Source: Nitrospirota bacterium (GTDB taxonomy: Bacteria > Nitrospirota > Leptospirillia > Leptospirillales > Leptospirillaceae). Taken from it: a stretch of DNA of 64,000 nucleotides. Each line of letters opens with the position of its first letter. The stretch's first letter is position 1. The translations under genes and the position numbers were made by a program. A model generated the notes under the pieces. That model was not told the DNA's origin. It did not search any database and saw only the letters and a list, made by a program, of their open reading frames with translations. Of the stretch, positions 9,418-19,201 are shown one piece after another. Location of the stretch: positions 256 through 64,255 of the forward strand of contig DAHVAL010000006.1 of assembly GCA_027314645.1 (NCBI GenBank). The letters are read 5' to 3'.

Positions 9418-10065
9418 ATGGAACCTTTCGTGACTCTTTCCGCAATTGTGGCCCCGCTCGACCGGGCTAACGTGGATACCGACGCCATCATCCCCAAGCA
9501 ATTTTTAAAGACGATCCGCCGGACCGGGTTGGGTGTCAGTCTCTTCTACGACTGGCGGTACAAGGACGCGCCCTCGGATGGGCGGACGGACGGCCTCGTG
9601 CCGGACTCTTCGTTCGTCCTGAACAATCCCCTGTACCGCGGAGCCCGCATACTTCTGGCCCGGGAAAACTTTGGATGCGGCTCATCGAGGGAACATGCTC
9701 CCTGGGCCCTTCTGGACTATGGATTCCGCGCCATCATCGCGCCGTCCTTTGCCGACATCTTTTACAACAACTGCTTCAAAAACGGGATTCTTCCCGTGGT
9801 CCTCCCCGCAAAAGTCGTCGACGCCATGTTTTCCGAAGTGGCCGCGAACCCGGGATACCGGTTGACCATCGATCTCCCCGGCCAGAAAGTCCGCACCCCG
9901 TCCGGCCTCTCCACCGCATTTGACATCGACCCGGTCCGGAAATCGCACCTTCTGGAGGGGCTCGATGAAATCGGGCTTGCCCTCAAGAAGGACTCGGAAA
10001 TAGGGGCCTACGAAAGGAAATGGGACGCATCCTCTCCCTGGATCCGCCCCCTCCTGCCCGCATGA
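9418..10065 (+). CDS. leuD: 3-isopropylmalate dehydratase, small subunit
   Basis: Small subunit supplying the swivelling domain of isopropylmalate isomerase. ATG at 9418 follows AAGGAG and starts the product with the typical N-terminus leading to [13 protein letters not shown] (about residues 18-30). The [13 protein letters not shown] motif, which positions substrate arginine, is present around residue 85. 215 residues, normal. Its stop codon overlaps the next start in ATGA, so the permease that follows is probably co-translated. Confidence 0.97.
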   Translation: MEPFVTLSAIVAPLDRANVDTDAIIPKQFLKTIRRTGLGVSLFYDWRYKDAPSDGRTDGLVPDSSFVLNNPLYRGARILLARENFGCGSSREHAPWALLDYGFRAIIAPSFADIFYNNCFKNGILPVVLPAKVVDAMFSEVAANPGYRLTIDLPGQKVRTPSGLSTAFDIDPVRKSHLLEGLDEIGLALKKDSEIGAYERKWDASSPWIRPLLPA

Positions 10066-11156
10066 ACGACGGGGATATGCCGACAGAGGCATCCGGGAGT
10101 TCCGGCGGGTCCCCGATTGTGCGGGGGCTTCTCCTCGCAGCGCTTCTGGTGGGCGCCGGAACCATGCTTTTGTCCTATGTGGACCCGCTTCTCTGGGCGG
10201 CGATTCTTGCGTTCGCAACCTACCCGTTCTTGACTTTCCTCCGGCGTTATGTCCGAAGGCCGCTCCTTTCCTCCCTCCTGATGACCGTTCTGGTCCTGAC
10301 GCTTGTTCTTGTCCCCCTTCTCTCATTCGCCGTTCCTCTCACCAAGGAGATCCTCTCGGAAGTGGCACGGCTAAGGAGTTTTCTTGCAAACCCGAAAGCC
10401 GAGCTTCCCTCCTGGATCGCCCACATTCCCGCCCTCGGTCCCCGGATCGAACAGGCCTACCAGAATTTCAGGGCGCACACCCCGAGCCTGTCCATCTACA
10501 TGGACCGTCTCCAGTCCGACCTCCTGACAGTCGGGGGCCGGCTGTTCGCCCTGATGAACGACGTGGGGAAAATCGCCGTGAAGACTCTGGTGCTCCTCCT
10601 GGGCCTTTTCAGTTTTTATCTCAAGGGACCGGAAATATGGCAGGGAATTCGCACGATTTTGAAACATTGGGGGGGCCCCGGAGTCGAGGAGCCGCTCGAT
10701 CAGATCGCTCCCGTCACCCGAGGGGTCGTCTACGGAATGGTCTTTACCGCTTTGGCTCAGGCGATCTTCGCCGGAGCGGGCTTCGCTTTCGCGGGAATCC
10801 CCGGAGCCCTTCTCCTCACATTGCTGCTCTTCTTCCTCGCCCTTTTTCCGATGGGGGCTCTCGCCGTGTGGCTCCCCGCCTCCATTACCTTATTGGTCCA
10901 AGGGCGCACAATGGCCTTCATCCTTTTTCTTCTGTGGAATGCTGTCGTGGTCGGGGGAATGGAAAACGTGATCAAGCCGATCTTTATCGGCCGATCTTCG
11001 GAGTTGCCGTTTATTCTGATCCTTCTCGGGGTCTTGGGAGGGATCGAAGCCTTCGGAATCATCGGCCTCTTTATTGGACCGGTCCTCCTTGCCATCCTTC
11101 AGACCATCTGGCAGGAAGGGATCAGGGTAGGCGAAAAGGCGGAACCGAAGCCCTAA
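10062..11156 (+). CDS. AI-2E family (PerM-like) membrane transporter
   Basis: Polytopic inner-membrane protein of 364 residues from the AI-2E/PerM family. There are hydrophobic segments near the N-terminus (two, about residues 25-90), a soluble middle region (about 105-170), and a C-terminal block of five or so helices with the family's long glycine-rich stretches ([27 protein letters not shown]). Family members have been linked to autoinducer-2 export or to Na+/H+ antiport; the substrate is unknown here. The start overlaps the leuD stop (ATGA). A later ATG at 10077 is possible. Confidence 0.85.
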   Translation: MNDGDMPTEASGSSGGSPIVRGLLLAALLVGAGTMLLSYVDPLLWAAILAFATYPFLTFLRRYVRRPLLSSLLMTVLVLTLVLVPLLSFAVPLTKEILSEVARLRSFLANPKAELPSWIAHIPALGPRIEQAYQNFRAHTPSLSIYMDRLQSDLLTVGGRLFALMNDVGKIAVKTLVLLLGLFSFYLKGPEIWQGIRTILKHWGGPGVEEPLDQIAPVTRGVVYGMVFTALAQAIFAGAGFAFAGIPGALLLTLLLFFLALFPMGALAVWLPASITLLVQGRTMAFILFLLWNAVVVGGMENVIKPIFIGRSSELPFILILLGVLGGIEAFGIIGLFIGPVLLAILQTIWQEGIRVGEKAEPKP

Positions 11157-11174
11157 GGCGCAAAGGACCGGCTT

Positions 11175-11193
11175 ACGCGGCCAATGGCCGCGT
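11175..11193. terminator. GC hairpin after the leuCD-permease operon
   Basis: ACGCGGCC-AAT-GGCCGCGT is a perfect eight-base-pair hairpin just after the permease stop. There is no T run, so it may act as a weak terminator or protect the mRNA 3' end. Confidence 0.35.
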
Positions 11194-11218
11194 GGCCGGA
11201 CCCCGGAGATTGGCAAGG

Positions 11219-11260
11219 GGCGTTCCCTCAAATGTGGCCCCTTCCATTCGAGGGAACGCC
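11219..11260. terminator. long hairpin between convergent genes
   Basis: GGCGTTCCCTC (11219-11229) and GAGGGAACGCC (11250-11260) form a perfect 11-base-pair stem. The loop contains a further AATG/CATT pairing. It lies between the convergent permease and lon genes and could end transcription from both sides, although no T tract follows. Confidence 0.5.
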
Positions 11261-11263
11261 TGA

Positions 11264-13747
11264 TCAGGGGGCGGGGGTCTTTCGGGCCGATCGCGTTTTC
11301 GGGGGATTGTTCCGGGAATTTCGACTCTTCGCCTTGGAAAAGAAAACCGATATCAGTTCGTCCATCGACTCCACCAGATGAATTTTCAAGTCCCTCCTGA
11401 CTTCCTCTGGGAGGTCCGCGATGTCTTTGGCATTTTTCTCGGGGAGATAGACGGTCTTGATGCCGGCCTCTCTGGCGCCGATCAGTTTTTCCTTGATTCC
11501 CCCGACCGGAAGAACGCGCCCCGACAGAGAGATCTCTCCCGTCATCGCGACCGTTGACGGTACGGCGATTCCCGTCGCCAAGGACAGGATCGTCGTCGTA
11601 ATGGTGATGCCCGCCGACGGTCCGTCCTTGGGGATCGCCCCTCCAGGGACGTGAATGTGGATCTCGTTCTTCGCAAAAAAGGACGCCGGAATGTCCAACT
11701 GTTCGCTTCGCGATTGGGCAAAGGACAGGGCCGCCCGAGCCGATTCCCTCATGACATCCCCCAGCTGCCCGGTCAGGATGAATCCTTTCGACCCCGGAAT
11801 CGCGACGGATTCGACAAAAAGAACCTCGCCGCCGTTCGGCGTCCAGGCAAGCCCCGTCACAAGACCGGGCCGGATCTTTTCAAGACGCGTCTCGGGTTCG
11901 ATGTATTCGTTTCCAAGGTAGGAGGCCAGATTATTCGGGCGAACGAGGACCCGTCGCTTCTGTTTTTGGGTGGATCTCGCCCGGACAACCTTCCGGAGAA
12001 TCGTCATTATCTTGCGGTCGAGGCTCCGGACCCCGGCCTCCCGGGTGTATTCCCGAATGATTTTTTTGAGGGTGCTGTCGGGGAGTTCAAACTCCTTTGA
12101 CGTGAGCGAGAGATCAGTAATGGCCCGGGGGATCAGGTAGTTCCGGGCGATGTGAAGCTTTTCCTCCCAGGTGTACCCCGCAAGCCGGATCAAATCCATC
12201 CGGTCCAGGAGAGGCGGAGGAATGGTTTGAGGCACATTGGCCGTGGTGATAAAGAACACCCGGGATAGATCAAAGGCCAGATCGAGATAATGATCACGAA
12301 AATCCTTGTTTTGAGCCGAATCAAGCACTTCTAGCAGGGCGGCCGAAGGATCTCCCCGATAGTCGGCGCCCACCTTGTCGATCTCGTCGAGCATGAACAC
12401 AGGGTTCTTCGTTTGGGCCTTTCTGAGACCGGCGATGATCCGGCCAGGCATTGCGCCGACATACGTCCTCCGGTGCCCCCGAATTTCCGCTTCATCCCGG
12501 ACGCCGCCCAAGGAGATCCGAACGAACTCCCGGCCCATGGCCCGGGCGATCGACTGTCCCAAGGTGGTCTTTCCCACCCCGGGCGGACCCAGGAAACACA
12601 GGATCGGCCCTTTCCCCTCTCCCGTCTTCTTTCTCGCCAAGACCGCCAATTCGTCAAGAATCCGCTCTTTGACCTTCTCGAGATCATAGTGATCGGCGTC
12701 CAGAATCCGCCGGGCCTCCTCGAGATCGAACACTTCGGGAGACTCCTTTCCCCAGGGAAGGTCGAGAACGACATCAAGGTAGGTCCGGATCACCTGGGCC
12801 TCCTGGGATTGGCCTCCCGCCCGAACGAGACGGGAGATCTCCCGCATGACCTCCTTTTTTGCCTCCTCGGACAGTCCGATTTCCTCCGCCTTCTGCCGAT
12901 ACCGGACCACCTCCTCATCGCCTTCCTCTCCAACCCCAAGTTCCTTTTGGATGGCCTTCATCTGCTCCCTCAGGAAAAAATCCCTCTGGGACTTCTGGAC
13001 TTCATCGGCGATCTTGGACTTGATCTTCCCCCCCAGTTCCTGGATTTCGATTTCCTTCACCAGATCCCGGGCGATCAACATAAGCTTTTCATCGAGAGTC
13101 GGGGCTTCGAGGACCGATTGGCGATCCTCAAGGGGGAGCCGGAGAAAGGTCGCGATCAGGTAGCAGAGATGGAAGGGGTTTTCGACGTTAAGCGTCATCG
13201 TTTCGAACTCGTCCGGAAGATAGGAGGCCAGGGTCCCCAATTTTTTTGCCTGGCCCAGGATGGTCCGGAGAAGCGCTTCGGTCGTGTCGTCTTTTGCCAG
13301 AACCTCCGGAAACTCCGAAATCCGCGCTCTCGGAAAGGGCGCATCGGAAATCTCCTCTTCGATCCGAACGCGCCGGATTCCCTGCACCATGATGGCGATT
13401 CCTCCCGCGGGGATTCGAAGAAGCTTGTGGATCACCACCATGGTCCCGACCCGATAATGGGCCCGTGAATGGGATTCCCGCTCAGGGGCCGGAGCCCCGG
13501 ATCCGAAAAACTCTTCGGCTTCGGCCTCCGAGAGGATTCCTGATTCGGGGGTTTCGCCTTCGCCGCCCTCTTTCTGGCCGGCCACGCACACCAAGGTCTT
13601 GGGCTCCCGGTTCATCGCATCGTCGATGGCGGCCATGGCCTTTGGATCATGGAATGCGATCGAGGCGAGAATATGGGGAAAGACCACCGTGTCCGAAAGC
13701 ACGACATAGGGGGAATCGGAGGGAATTTTAATGGGATCGTCCGCCAC
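11264..13747 (-). CDS. lon: ATP-dependent protease Lon
   Basis: Cytosolic AAA+ serine protease that degrades misfolded and regulatory proteins. The 827 residues show the Lon N-domain (about 10-230), coiled-coil linker, Walker A GPPGVGKT (about residue 385), Walker B, and the protease domain with the catalytic serine in KDGPSAGIT (about 711) and its lysine partner about 40 residues later. Translation starts at GTG, whose first base is also the last base of the hsp20 stop (TAGTG), implying coupling. There is a short acidic insertion around residues 60-85. Confidence 0.96.
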   Translation of the reverse strand: MADDPIKIPSDSPYVVLSDTVVFPHILASIAFHDPKAMAAIDDAMNREPKTLVCVAGQKEGGEGETPESGILSEAEAEEFFGSGAPAPERESHSRAHYRVGTMVVIHKLLRIPAGGIAIMVQGIRRVRIEEEISDAPFPRARISEFPEVLAKDDTTEALLRTILGQAKKLGTLASYLPDEFETMTLNVENPFHLCYLIATFLRLPLEDRQSVLEAPTLDEKLMLIARDLVKEIEIQELGGKIKSKIADEVQKSQRDFFLREQMKAIQKELGVGEEGDEEVVRYRQKAEEIGLSEEAKKEVMREISRLVRAGGQSQEAQVIRTYLDVVLDLPWGKESPEVFDLEEARRILDADHYDLEKVKERILDELAVLARKKTGEGKGPILCFLGPPGVGKTTLGQSIARAMGREFVRISLGGVRDEAEIRGHRRTYVGAMPGRIIAGLRKAQTKNPVFMLDEIDKVGADYRGDPSAALLEVLDSAQNKDFRDHYLDLAFDLSRVFFITTANVPQTIPPPLLDRMDLIRLAGYTWEEKLHIARNYLIPRAITDLSLTSKEFELPDSTLKKIIREYTREAGVRSLDRKIMTILRKVVRARSTQKQKRRVLVRPNNLASYLGNEYIEPETRLEKIRPGLVTGLAWTPNGGEVLFVESVAIPGSKGFILTGQLGDVMRESARAALSFAQSRSEQLDIPASFFAKNEIHIHVPGGAIPKDGPSAGITITTTILSLATGIAVPSTVAMTGEISLSGRVLPVGGIKEKLIGAREAGIKTVYLPEKNAKDIADLPEEVRRDLKIHLVESMDELISVFFSKAKSRNSRNNPPKTRSARKTPAP

Positions 13748-14196
13748 TACTGTCCCCCCTCGGAAAAGGTGATCGGCACGCTCAGCTTCTGCTTCGGTTT
13801 CCTGGCCACGATGATCCGGAGAAAGCCCGAGGTGTATTCCGCCCGGACCGGTCGCCCTTCGATCCCGTCACGGAGCAGGAAGACCCGCTCGAATTCTCCG
13901 TAGTTAATCTCCATCTGAATGAAATTTTTCTTTTTTTGCGGCTCATAGGTTTTGGATTCGTCCTTTCGCATGCCCCGGACGATCAATCGATTCCCTTCGA
14001 CGATGATCGAAATTTCGTCTTTCTGGACCCCCGCGAGGTCCATCTTGATGACCGTTTCCTCGTCGGTTTCGTAGATGTCGGTCATCGGAGACCACCGCCC
14101 GTCCCCTGCGGCCTTGAAAACGATATCGGGCCACATCCCTTTCGAGAGGGCGCCTTCCAGTTGCCAGAAAAAGCGTTCCATATCGTGCGGCTTCAC
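13747..14196 (-). CDS. Hsp20 / alpha-crystallin small heat-shock protein
   Basis: ATP-independent holdase chaperone. The alpha-crystallin domain spans about residues 38-130 and includes the conserved DLAGVQKDEISI strand and the C-terminal IIVARK segment; a trailing VPI resembles the oligomerising I/V-x-I/V motif. GTG at 14196 is chosen because AAGGAG ends nearby with good spacing; an ATG 27 bases upstream would place that ribosome site inside the gene. Overlaps lon by one base, so holdase and protease are made from one transcript. Confidence 0.88.
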   Translation of the reverse strand: MKPHDMERFFWQLEGALSKGMWPDIVFKAAGDGRWSPMTDIYETDEETVIKMDLAGVQKDEISIIVEGNRLIVRGMRKDESKTYEPQKKKNFIQMEINYGEFERVFLLRDGIEGRPVRAEYTSGFLRIIVARKPKQKLSVPITFSEGGQ

Positions 14197-14296
14197 CTGT
14201 CGGTCTCCTTGGGTTGGTGTCAACGACTACTTCTTAATGTATCCCCAATCTCGTCCCGAGGAAAGGGCGGAATGCACTTCCACGGGCCGCTCCTCT

Positions 14297-16126
14297 CTAC
14301 TCCCTGAGTCCGCGCTGACGCTGCAGGTCGAAGAGCCGTTTGATCTCGGTCACGGTGGTGGCATCTTCGGGCCCCTTGTCCTCCCTCGGCCCCGACACCA
14401 TCCGGGGAAACCGGAGGGCATATCCTTCCTCTTCCCCTTCGGTCCGGCCCGCCATGTGAACCGGAGACCGCGTCAACTCGTCGGCAAGAACCGTGACGAC
14501 ATACTTGGGAACGACCCAGAAATCCGGGACAAGCCCCGACCGAACTCCCTGCAAAGGCCCATTTGTCCGAAGTTCATCCAGCATTTCCCGAAGTTCTTTC
14601 CACTTTTCTTCAGTCAATCCCGAGCCGATCCGAGCGATCGAAAGAAATTCTCCGGTGGCCGGATCAAACACGGCCCCCAGTACGGCCCCGATCCCCAACT
14701 TAGTCCGCAGCCCCTTTCCCCGGTAGTAGCCGATCAGGACCAGGTCCACGGTATCGGACAGAGCGCCTTTGTAGGAGCGCTTCAGCTTGATCCAATTGAA
14801 ATTCCGTGATCCTGCCGTATATACCCCGTCAAGCCGCTTGGCGATGATCCCCTCGAAGCCCTCTTCCACCACTTCGTCAAAGAAAAGGTCCACTTCATGA
14901 GGATCTGAGGTGACGATCAACCGGGACGCTCCAAAAACATGCTCGGGGGGGACCTCCCGTTCGGAAAGCTTTCTCCGGTGGGCGGGAAAGAGGCTCTCGA
15001 GGCGCCGGCGGCGCTCAGAAAACGGCTGATCCATCACCGCTTCCCCATCGAGGAAAAGGAGGTCGAAGACGAGGCATTTGAGAGGAATTTCCTCGGATTT
15101 TTCTAAGATGTTGTGCTTGCGCTTACGAGTGATGGTCACCTGAAACGGATGGTAGGAATCGTTTTCTGCATCGTATCCCAATGCCTCCCCTTCAAAAATG
15201 GCCGTCCTGCGGCCGAGCAGAGCACGGGCTTCCCGGGCCAGCTCAGGAAACATGCCGGTCGTTTCTTCGAGATTTCGGGAAAAAATGCGGACAGATGTCC
15301 CGTCACAATGAATTTGACAACGAAATCCGTCGTATTTCGACTCCACAGCCGCTTTCCCCAGCTTTTCGATAATTTCGGCCCCCGATCCAAGGCGTTCGCA
15401 GAGGGCCATCCGGATCGGGAATCCGACGGAGGGACGGATGTGATCGAGTCCCACAAGGCCTTCCTTCCGGAGCATTTCTCCCACCCGTCCAAGGTCCGAG
15501 CAGAGATTGTAGGCATCCTCGACTTTTTGCCGGACGGCTTTCATTTCCGCTTTCCATCCGACGGTATCCTCCAAAGGAGTTTCGATGAGGGTCCGGGCCA
15601 GCGCATCCACGATGGTCGAGTCTCCCACGCCAAGTCTAAGCCGGCCCATGACAAAACGGGCCAGGTATCGCGCCGAAAGGGGCGAGAGCGAAAGGAACAG
15701 ATCCGCCAGCCGGGAGATTTTCTCTTCCTGGGAGCCCGATCCCGCTTGCTTCGCGATCACGAGAAGCGCGGCATGAATCTCTCCAAGTCCCATCTTCCCC
15801 ATGCCTGTGCCCATGTTCAGGCGTTCCGCGAGGATCCCGGGATCCCCGGACTCCGCAAGGAGGTCGCCAAGCCGACTCCGGAGGGCGGGGTCTTTCCCGG
15901 ACTCCTCCAAGGCTTTCTCCATGGCCCGAAGAAGGAGCCGGGAGGCCATCCCCATCGGTGCTCCCACAAAGGGGGGATACAACTGTCCCTGAACCATATA
16001 GAGCGCCGGAGGAGTTTCGGAGGGGGAGAGCTCCCTTAGGAGGGAGGCCAGTTGAGAGGCCAGCTCAAGGCGCCCGGAAATGGTTTCCATTCGGGCGAGA
16101 TATTCCGAAAATGTGTCAAATTTCAA
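14297..16126 (-). CDS. ATP-dependent DNA ligase (archaeal type)
   Basis: Multi-domain DNA ligase of about 609 residues. An N-terminal DNA-binding domain is followed by the nucleotidyltransferase domain with active lysine in ESKYDGFR (about residue 262), motif III FEGEALGYD, motif IV EGIIAKRL, motif V NWIKLKR, and an OB-fold C-terminal domain. The overall plan is that of archaeal replicative ligases rather than the short bacterial LigD type. Start assigned to TTG at 16126, five bases after GGAGG; a TTG 24 bases upstream is also open. Whether it serves replication or repair cannot be told, since an NAD-dependent LigA may exist elsewhere. Confidence 0.93.
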   Translation of the reverse strand: MKFDTFSEYLARMETISGRLELASQLASLLRELSPSETPPALYMVQGQLYPPFVGAPMGMASRLLLRAMEKALEESGKDPALRSRLGDLLAESGDPGILAERLNMGTGMGKMGLGEIHAALLVIAKQAGSGSQEEKISRLADLFLSLSPLSARYLARFVMGRLRLGVGDSTIVDALARTLIETPLEDTVGWKAEMKAVRQKVEDAYNLCSDLGRVGEMLRKEGLVGLDHIRPSVGFPIRMALCERLGSGAEIIEKLGKAAVESKYDGFRCQIHCDGTSVRIFSRNLEETTGMFPELAREARALLGRRTAIFEGEALGYDAENDSYHPFQVTITRKRKHNILEKSEEIPLKCLVFDLLFLDGEAVMDQPFSERRRRLESLFPAHRRKLSEREVPPEHVFGASRLIVTSDPHEVDLFFDEVVEEGFEGIIAKRLDGVYTAGSRNFNWIKLKRSYKGALSDTVDLVLIGYYRGKGLRTKLGIGAVLGAVFDPATGEFLSIARIGSGLTEEKWKELREMLDELRTNGPLQGVRSGLVPDFWVVPKYVVTVLADELTRSPVHMAGRTEGEEEGYALRFPRMVSGPREDKGPEDATTVTEIKRLFDLQRQRGLRE

Positions 16127-16174
16127 AAGCTCCTCCCGAATCTGGCCCAATCCTGCAAGAAGTTTCCGGTGGTT

Positions 16175-16203
16175 TTAACTCCCGGGAAGGGATGGTGTAT
16201 GAT
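16175..16203 (+). promoter_or_regulatory. possible promoter for the lipoprotein gene
   Basis: TTAACT (16175-16180), 17 bases, TATGAT (16198-16203). It lies in the divergent spacer between the ligase and the lipoprotein gene, 54 bases before the latter's start. Confidence 0.4.
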
Positions 16204-16257
16204 ATTCATTGTAGAGAAAAAGTACGACCTCCCGGAATTGCTTGAAAAGGAGCCCAC

Positions 16258-16722
16258 ATGTCGGTTATTTCCCGAACCCGTATATCTATTCTCCCCTTGT
16301 CCCTGGGGGTGCTTTTCCTTGTGGCCTTTTCGGGATGCGCCTTCAACTTCGGGGACCGTACGATCGGAGGGACCGATTCGGGAACACAGGCCCAGCTGGA
16401 TGCCCAGTCCTCCCCGCCGGCAGTCAGTCCGGCCGCCGAGGCCCTGACCTCTGGAGCCGCCCCGCTCGGAAATACCGGCCCCCTCGGCCTCGCCCCGCTG
16501 GGAAGCGATCAGAGCCCCCAGTCCCAACTGATGAGAGAAGGGACCCTTGGGTATATTCTGGACCACCTGTTCGGGGGACCCAATCCGCGCATTTCCCGGG
16601 AATTCCTCCCCCCCTCCACCTACGGAACAACCACCGCTGGCGGCGTTCCCGGAGGCCTCTGGCCCGGCAATTGGTGGATACAAGGGCAGGGAGGCGGATA
16701 CAATCTGGTCCACCTCCCCTGA
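16258..16722 (+). CDS. hypothetical lipoprotein
   Basis: A 154-residue exported protein with a basic N-terminus, a hydrophobic core, and a lipobox FSGC near residue 27, so it should be lipid-anchored. The mature part is low in complexity (alanine, proline, glycine, serine) up to about residue 90 and ends with glycine/tryptophan-rich sequence (GGLWPGNWW). No family recognised. The ribosome site AAAGGAG is well placed before the ATG. Stands alone between a divergent and a convergent gene. Confidence 0.8.
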   Translation: MSVISRTRISILPLSLGVLFLVAFSGCAFNFGDRTIGGTDSGTQAQLDAQSSPPAVSPAAEALTSGAAPLGNTGPLGLAPLGSDQSPQSQLMREGTLGYILDHLFGGPNPRISREFLPPSTYGTTTAGGVPGGLWPGNWWIQGQGGGYNLVHLP

Positions 16723-16749
16723 GGCCGGTCTTTCGTCCGGAACAGGAAG

Positions 16750-17298
16750 CTATTTGGTTTTCGGAGGGGACGGAGCAGCGGGCTTCGGAGACTCGAGAGC
16801 CTGTGTCGCAAGAACGTGCGTCCATTCAGCCTTCGCCTCATCCCACTGCGCTTGATTCAGGATGGTCTGGACACGGTAGAGACTTTTGATGGCATGATAG
16901 GTCAGCTCTCCGCGAAGGTTGCTGATTTCCTCAATCGCCGGCTTGACCTTGGCCATATCGATCGGATATTTTTCAACCTCGACGCTCAAGAGTTGTGCAT
17001 TTCTCGCAATTCTCCGGCCTACCTCCTGACTCTTGCCTTTGAAATCGCCCTGAACCTGCCTCAGGGCTGCAATCTGACCCGATGACAGTTTGAGGCTTTT
17101 TTCCTGTGCCGGAATCCAGGTCAGGAACAGGGCCGTCGACACGACGCTGGACCGAAAGGCGCTCAGATCACCCGCATGGGTTGAAAGAGGACATTGAAGA
17201 GCTATCAGTCCCGAGAGAAACGAACCAATAAGCAGCCCAATCACCTCACCTGGAAAACGGGAGCGCTGTCTTAATCGATCTCGCCGAAGGTTGGTCAC
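16750..17298 (-). CDS. periplasmic Spy/CpxP-like protein
   Basis: A 182-residue helical protein with an N-terminal hydrophobic segment (about residues 18-42) that probably directs export. The mature part is charged and helical, with LSSGQIAAL and LNQAQWDEAKAEW, which look like variants of the LTxxQ repeats of Spy/CpxP and metal-resistance sensors. Such proteins bind unfolded periplasmic proteins or metal ions. The start is placed at GTG 17298 after AGAGGGGAG; an upstream GTG at 17334 lacks a ribosome site. Assignment to the family is by pattern only. Confidence 0.65.
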   Translation of the reverse strand: MTNLRRDRLRQRSRFPGEVIGLLIGSFLSGLIALQCPLSTHAGDLSAFRSSVVSTALFLTWIPAQEKSLKLSSGQIAALRQVQGDFKGKSQEVGRRIARNAQLLSVEVEKYPIDMAKVKPAIEEISNLRGELTYHAIKSLYRVQTILNQAQWDEAKAEWTHVLATQALESPKPAAPSPPKTK

Positions 17299-17462
17299 TG
17301 ACGAACTCCCCTCTGAATTGTTTTTTGGCAACACCCCGGAACCACCTGTTCCCGGGCCCGTTCATTATCTTTCAATTACTCCACGAAATCCATCTCATGG
17401 CAAAGAAATCGCTGAATTTCGTCCGCGTTGCGGCCCTTCTTCGTCCATGTTAATCTCCCCTC

Positions 17463-19100
17463 ATGCCACCCTTGACCACCCCCTCCCCCGCCTCTTTTCC
17501 CAAGCCCCTCCGGCCGATCCTTTCCTTCGGCCTGTTTCTTGTCACCGGCATAGGATTCGGTCTCCTGTTTGACCGAACGTCTCTGTCGACGCCCTTTTTC
17601 TGGGTCATCTTTTTCCTGCTCCTTCCGTTCTTCCTCCAAAAACCCTCCTCCTCCCGCCGGGGGTTCGCCGAAGGCATGGCGTTCGGCCTTGCGGCCAATT
17701 TTCTGGGAATCCGGTGGCTTTTGGTCACCATGGAGGACTACGGGCATCTCCCTGCCCTGCCCTCCTATGGGGGCCTGATCCTTTTTGCCGCCTACCTCGC
17801 CCTGTTCCCTGCACTTTTTAGAATGGCCACCGCCCGTCTCGCTCTTTGGACCGACGCCGGACACCTCCGGGCAAGGGCCCTTTTGGTCGCTCCCGCTCTT
17901 TGGATCATCACCGAAGCCGGTCGCACCGAAATTTTGACAGGATTCCCATGGAACCCCCTCGGATCCCTTCTGTTCGGCCACCAGGCGCTTGTTCTTCCGG
18001 CACAGATCGTGGGAGCGACGGGCCTTTCCTTCCTGATCGTCGCGGGGGCAGTCCTTCTGGCCCGATTCTTCGAAGGGATTGTCTGGAGAGCCGATCTTCG
18101 ACCCACCGGAGCCACGGCCGCCGCAAGGGGAGGCGCCCTTTTCCTATTCTTCCTCGCATGGGTTCTGAGCGGAAAGTATCTCGAGAGCGAAGGAGCCCGT
18201 CTCCCTTCCTCCTTTTTCCCGGTCGCCCTCATCCAGGGAAACATCCCGCCCGACCAGAAATGGTCCCTCGAACACATCAAGGCGGATTTCAGGATCTACC
18301 GGAATCTTAGCCAGAAAGCGGTCTCCCAGGGAGCCCGCCTTCTGGTGTGGCCCGAGACAGCCTTGCCGGTCTTTTACGATTCCCTCCATCCCGTTCTTTC
18401 CAGAGAAATCGCGGCCATGTTGTTCCCGAAGACCTTTCTATTGACCGGCGCGATCGGCCGGATCCCCGATCCGACCCAACCGATGGGACTTTCCTTCACC
18501 AACGCCGCCATCCTCATCTCCCCCGACGGCCATCTTGCATCCGATTACGTCAAACAGCATTTGGTTCCCTTTGGAGAATATCTTCCTCTCCCGGAGATTT
18601 TCGGATGGCTCCGGCCCCTTATCGGAGTCGCGGGAGACATGGCCCGGGGACACACCCCTGGGAAATTTTCGGTCTCTCCCCGCCTTTCCATTTCTCCGCT
18701 GATCTGCTACGAAGCCCTTTATCCGTCACTGGTCCGCAAAAATCTTGAACACAGCACCATGATCGCCGTCATTTCGGACGACGCCTGGTTTGGCCGGACC
18801 AGTGCCCCCTATCAGCTTTTCCGGGAATCGGCCATGCGATCCGTTGAAAACGGGGTTCCCATGCTCCGAGCTGCGAACACGGGACTTTCAGGGGTTGTCC
18901 TTTCGAACGGACAGGTTCTTGTGACCGGTCCCCTGTTTTCCCCCGCTCTTCTACAGGCGTCGGTTCCCTTATCCCGAGAGCCCACTTTCTACCGAACCCA
19001 TGGGGAATGGGTGCTCAAGGGAGTCCTCCTGGGACTCCTGTTCTGGAGGGCGCTTCTTCCTCTCCTCCCTCGAAAGGGGCGTTCGCTCCCTGGTCCCTGA
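17463..19100 (+). CDS. lnt: apolipoprotein N-acyltransferase
   Basis: Inner-membrane enzyme that adds the third acyl chain to lipoproteins, the final step of lipoprotein maturation in gram-negative bacteria. About six hydrophobic helices (residues 15-235) are followed by the periplasmic nitrilase-like domain. The catalytic triad is recognisable as Glu in WPETALP (about 297), Lys in VKQHLVPFGEYLP (about 364) and Cys in LICYEALY (about 415). 545 residues, slightly longer than usual. The ATG at 17463 has no clear ribosome site. Its presence agrees with the several lipoproteins in this window. Confidence 0.95.
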   Translation: MPPLTTPSPASFPKPLRPILSFGLFLVTGIGFGLLFDRTSLSTPFFWVIFFLLLPFFLQKPSSSRRGFAEGMAFGLAANFLGIRWLLVTMEDYGHLPALPSYGGLILFAAYLALFPALFRMATARLALWTDAGHLRARALLVAPALWIITEAGRTEILTGFPWNPLGSLLFGHQALVLPAQIVGATGLSFLIVAGAVLLARFFEGIVWRADLRPTGATAAARGGALFLFFLAWVLSGKYLESEGARLPSSFFPVALIQGNIPPDQKWSLEHIKADFRIYRNLSQKAVSQGARLLVWPETALPVFYDSLHPVLSREIAAMLFPKTFLLTGAIGRIPDPTQPMGLSFTNAAILISPDGHLASDYVKQHLVPFGEYLPLPEIFGWLRPLIGVAGDMARGHTPGKFSVSPRLSISPLICYEALYPSLVRKNLEHSTMIAVISDDAWFGRTSAPYQLFRESAMRSVENGVPMLRAANTGLSGVVLSNGQVLVTGPLFSPALLQASVPLSREPTFYRTHGEWVLKGVLLGLLFWRALLPLLPRKGRSLPGP

Positions 19101-19133
19101 ATTCGGCCGATCCTTGCGAATCGCTCCCTCTCC

Positions 19134-19162
19134 TTGTGTACAAAAGACGCCTTTGGTAGGAT
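19134..19162 (+). promoter_or_regulatory. possible promoter for prfB
   Basis: TTGTGT (19134-19139) and TAGGAT (19157-19162), 17 bases apart and 39 bases before the prfB start. Moderate match only. Confidence 0.35.
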
Positions 19163-19201
19163 CAAGGGTTAAATAACAACATTATTTTGAAAGGAATTTA
19201 C

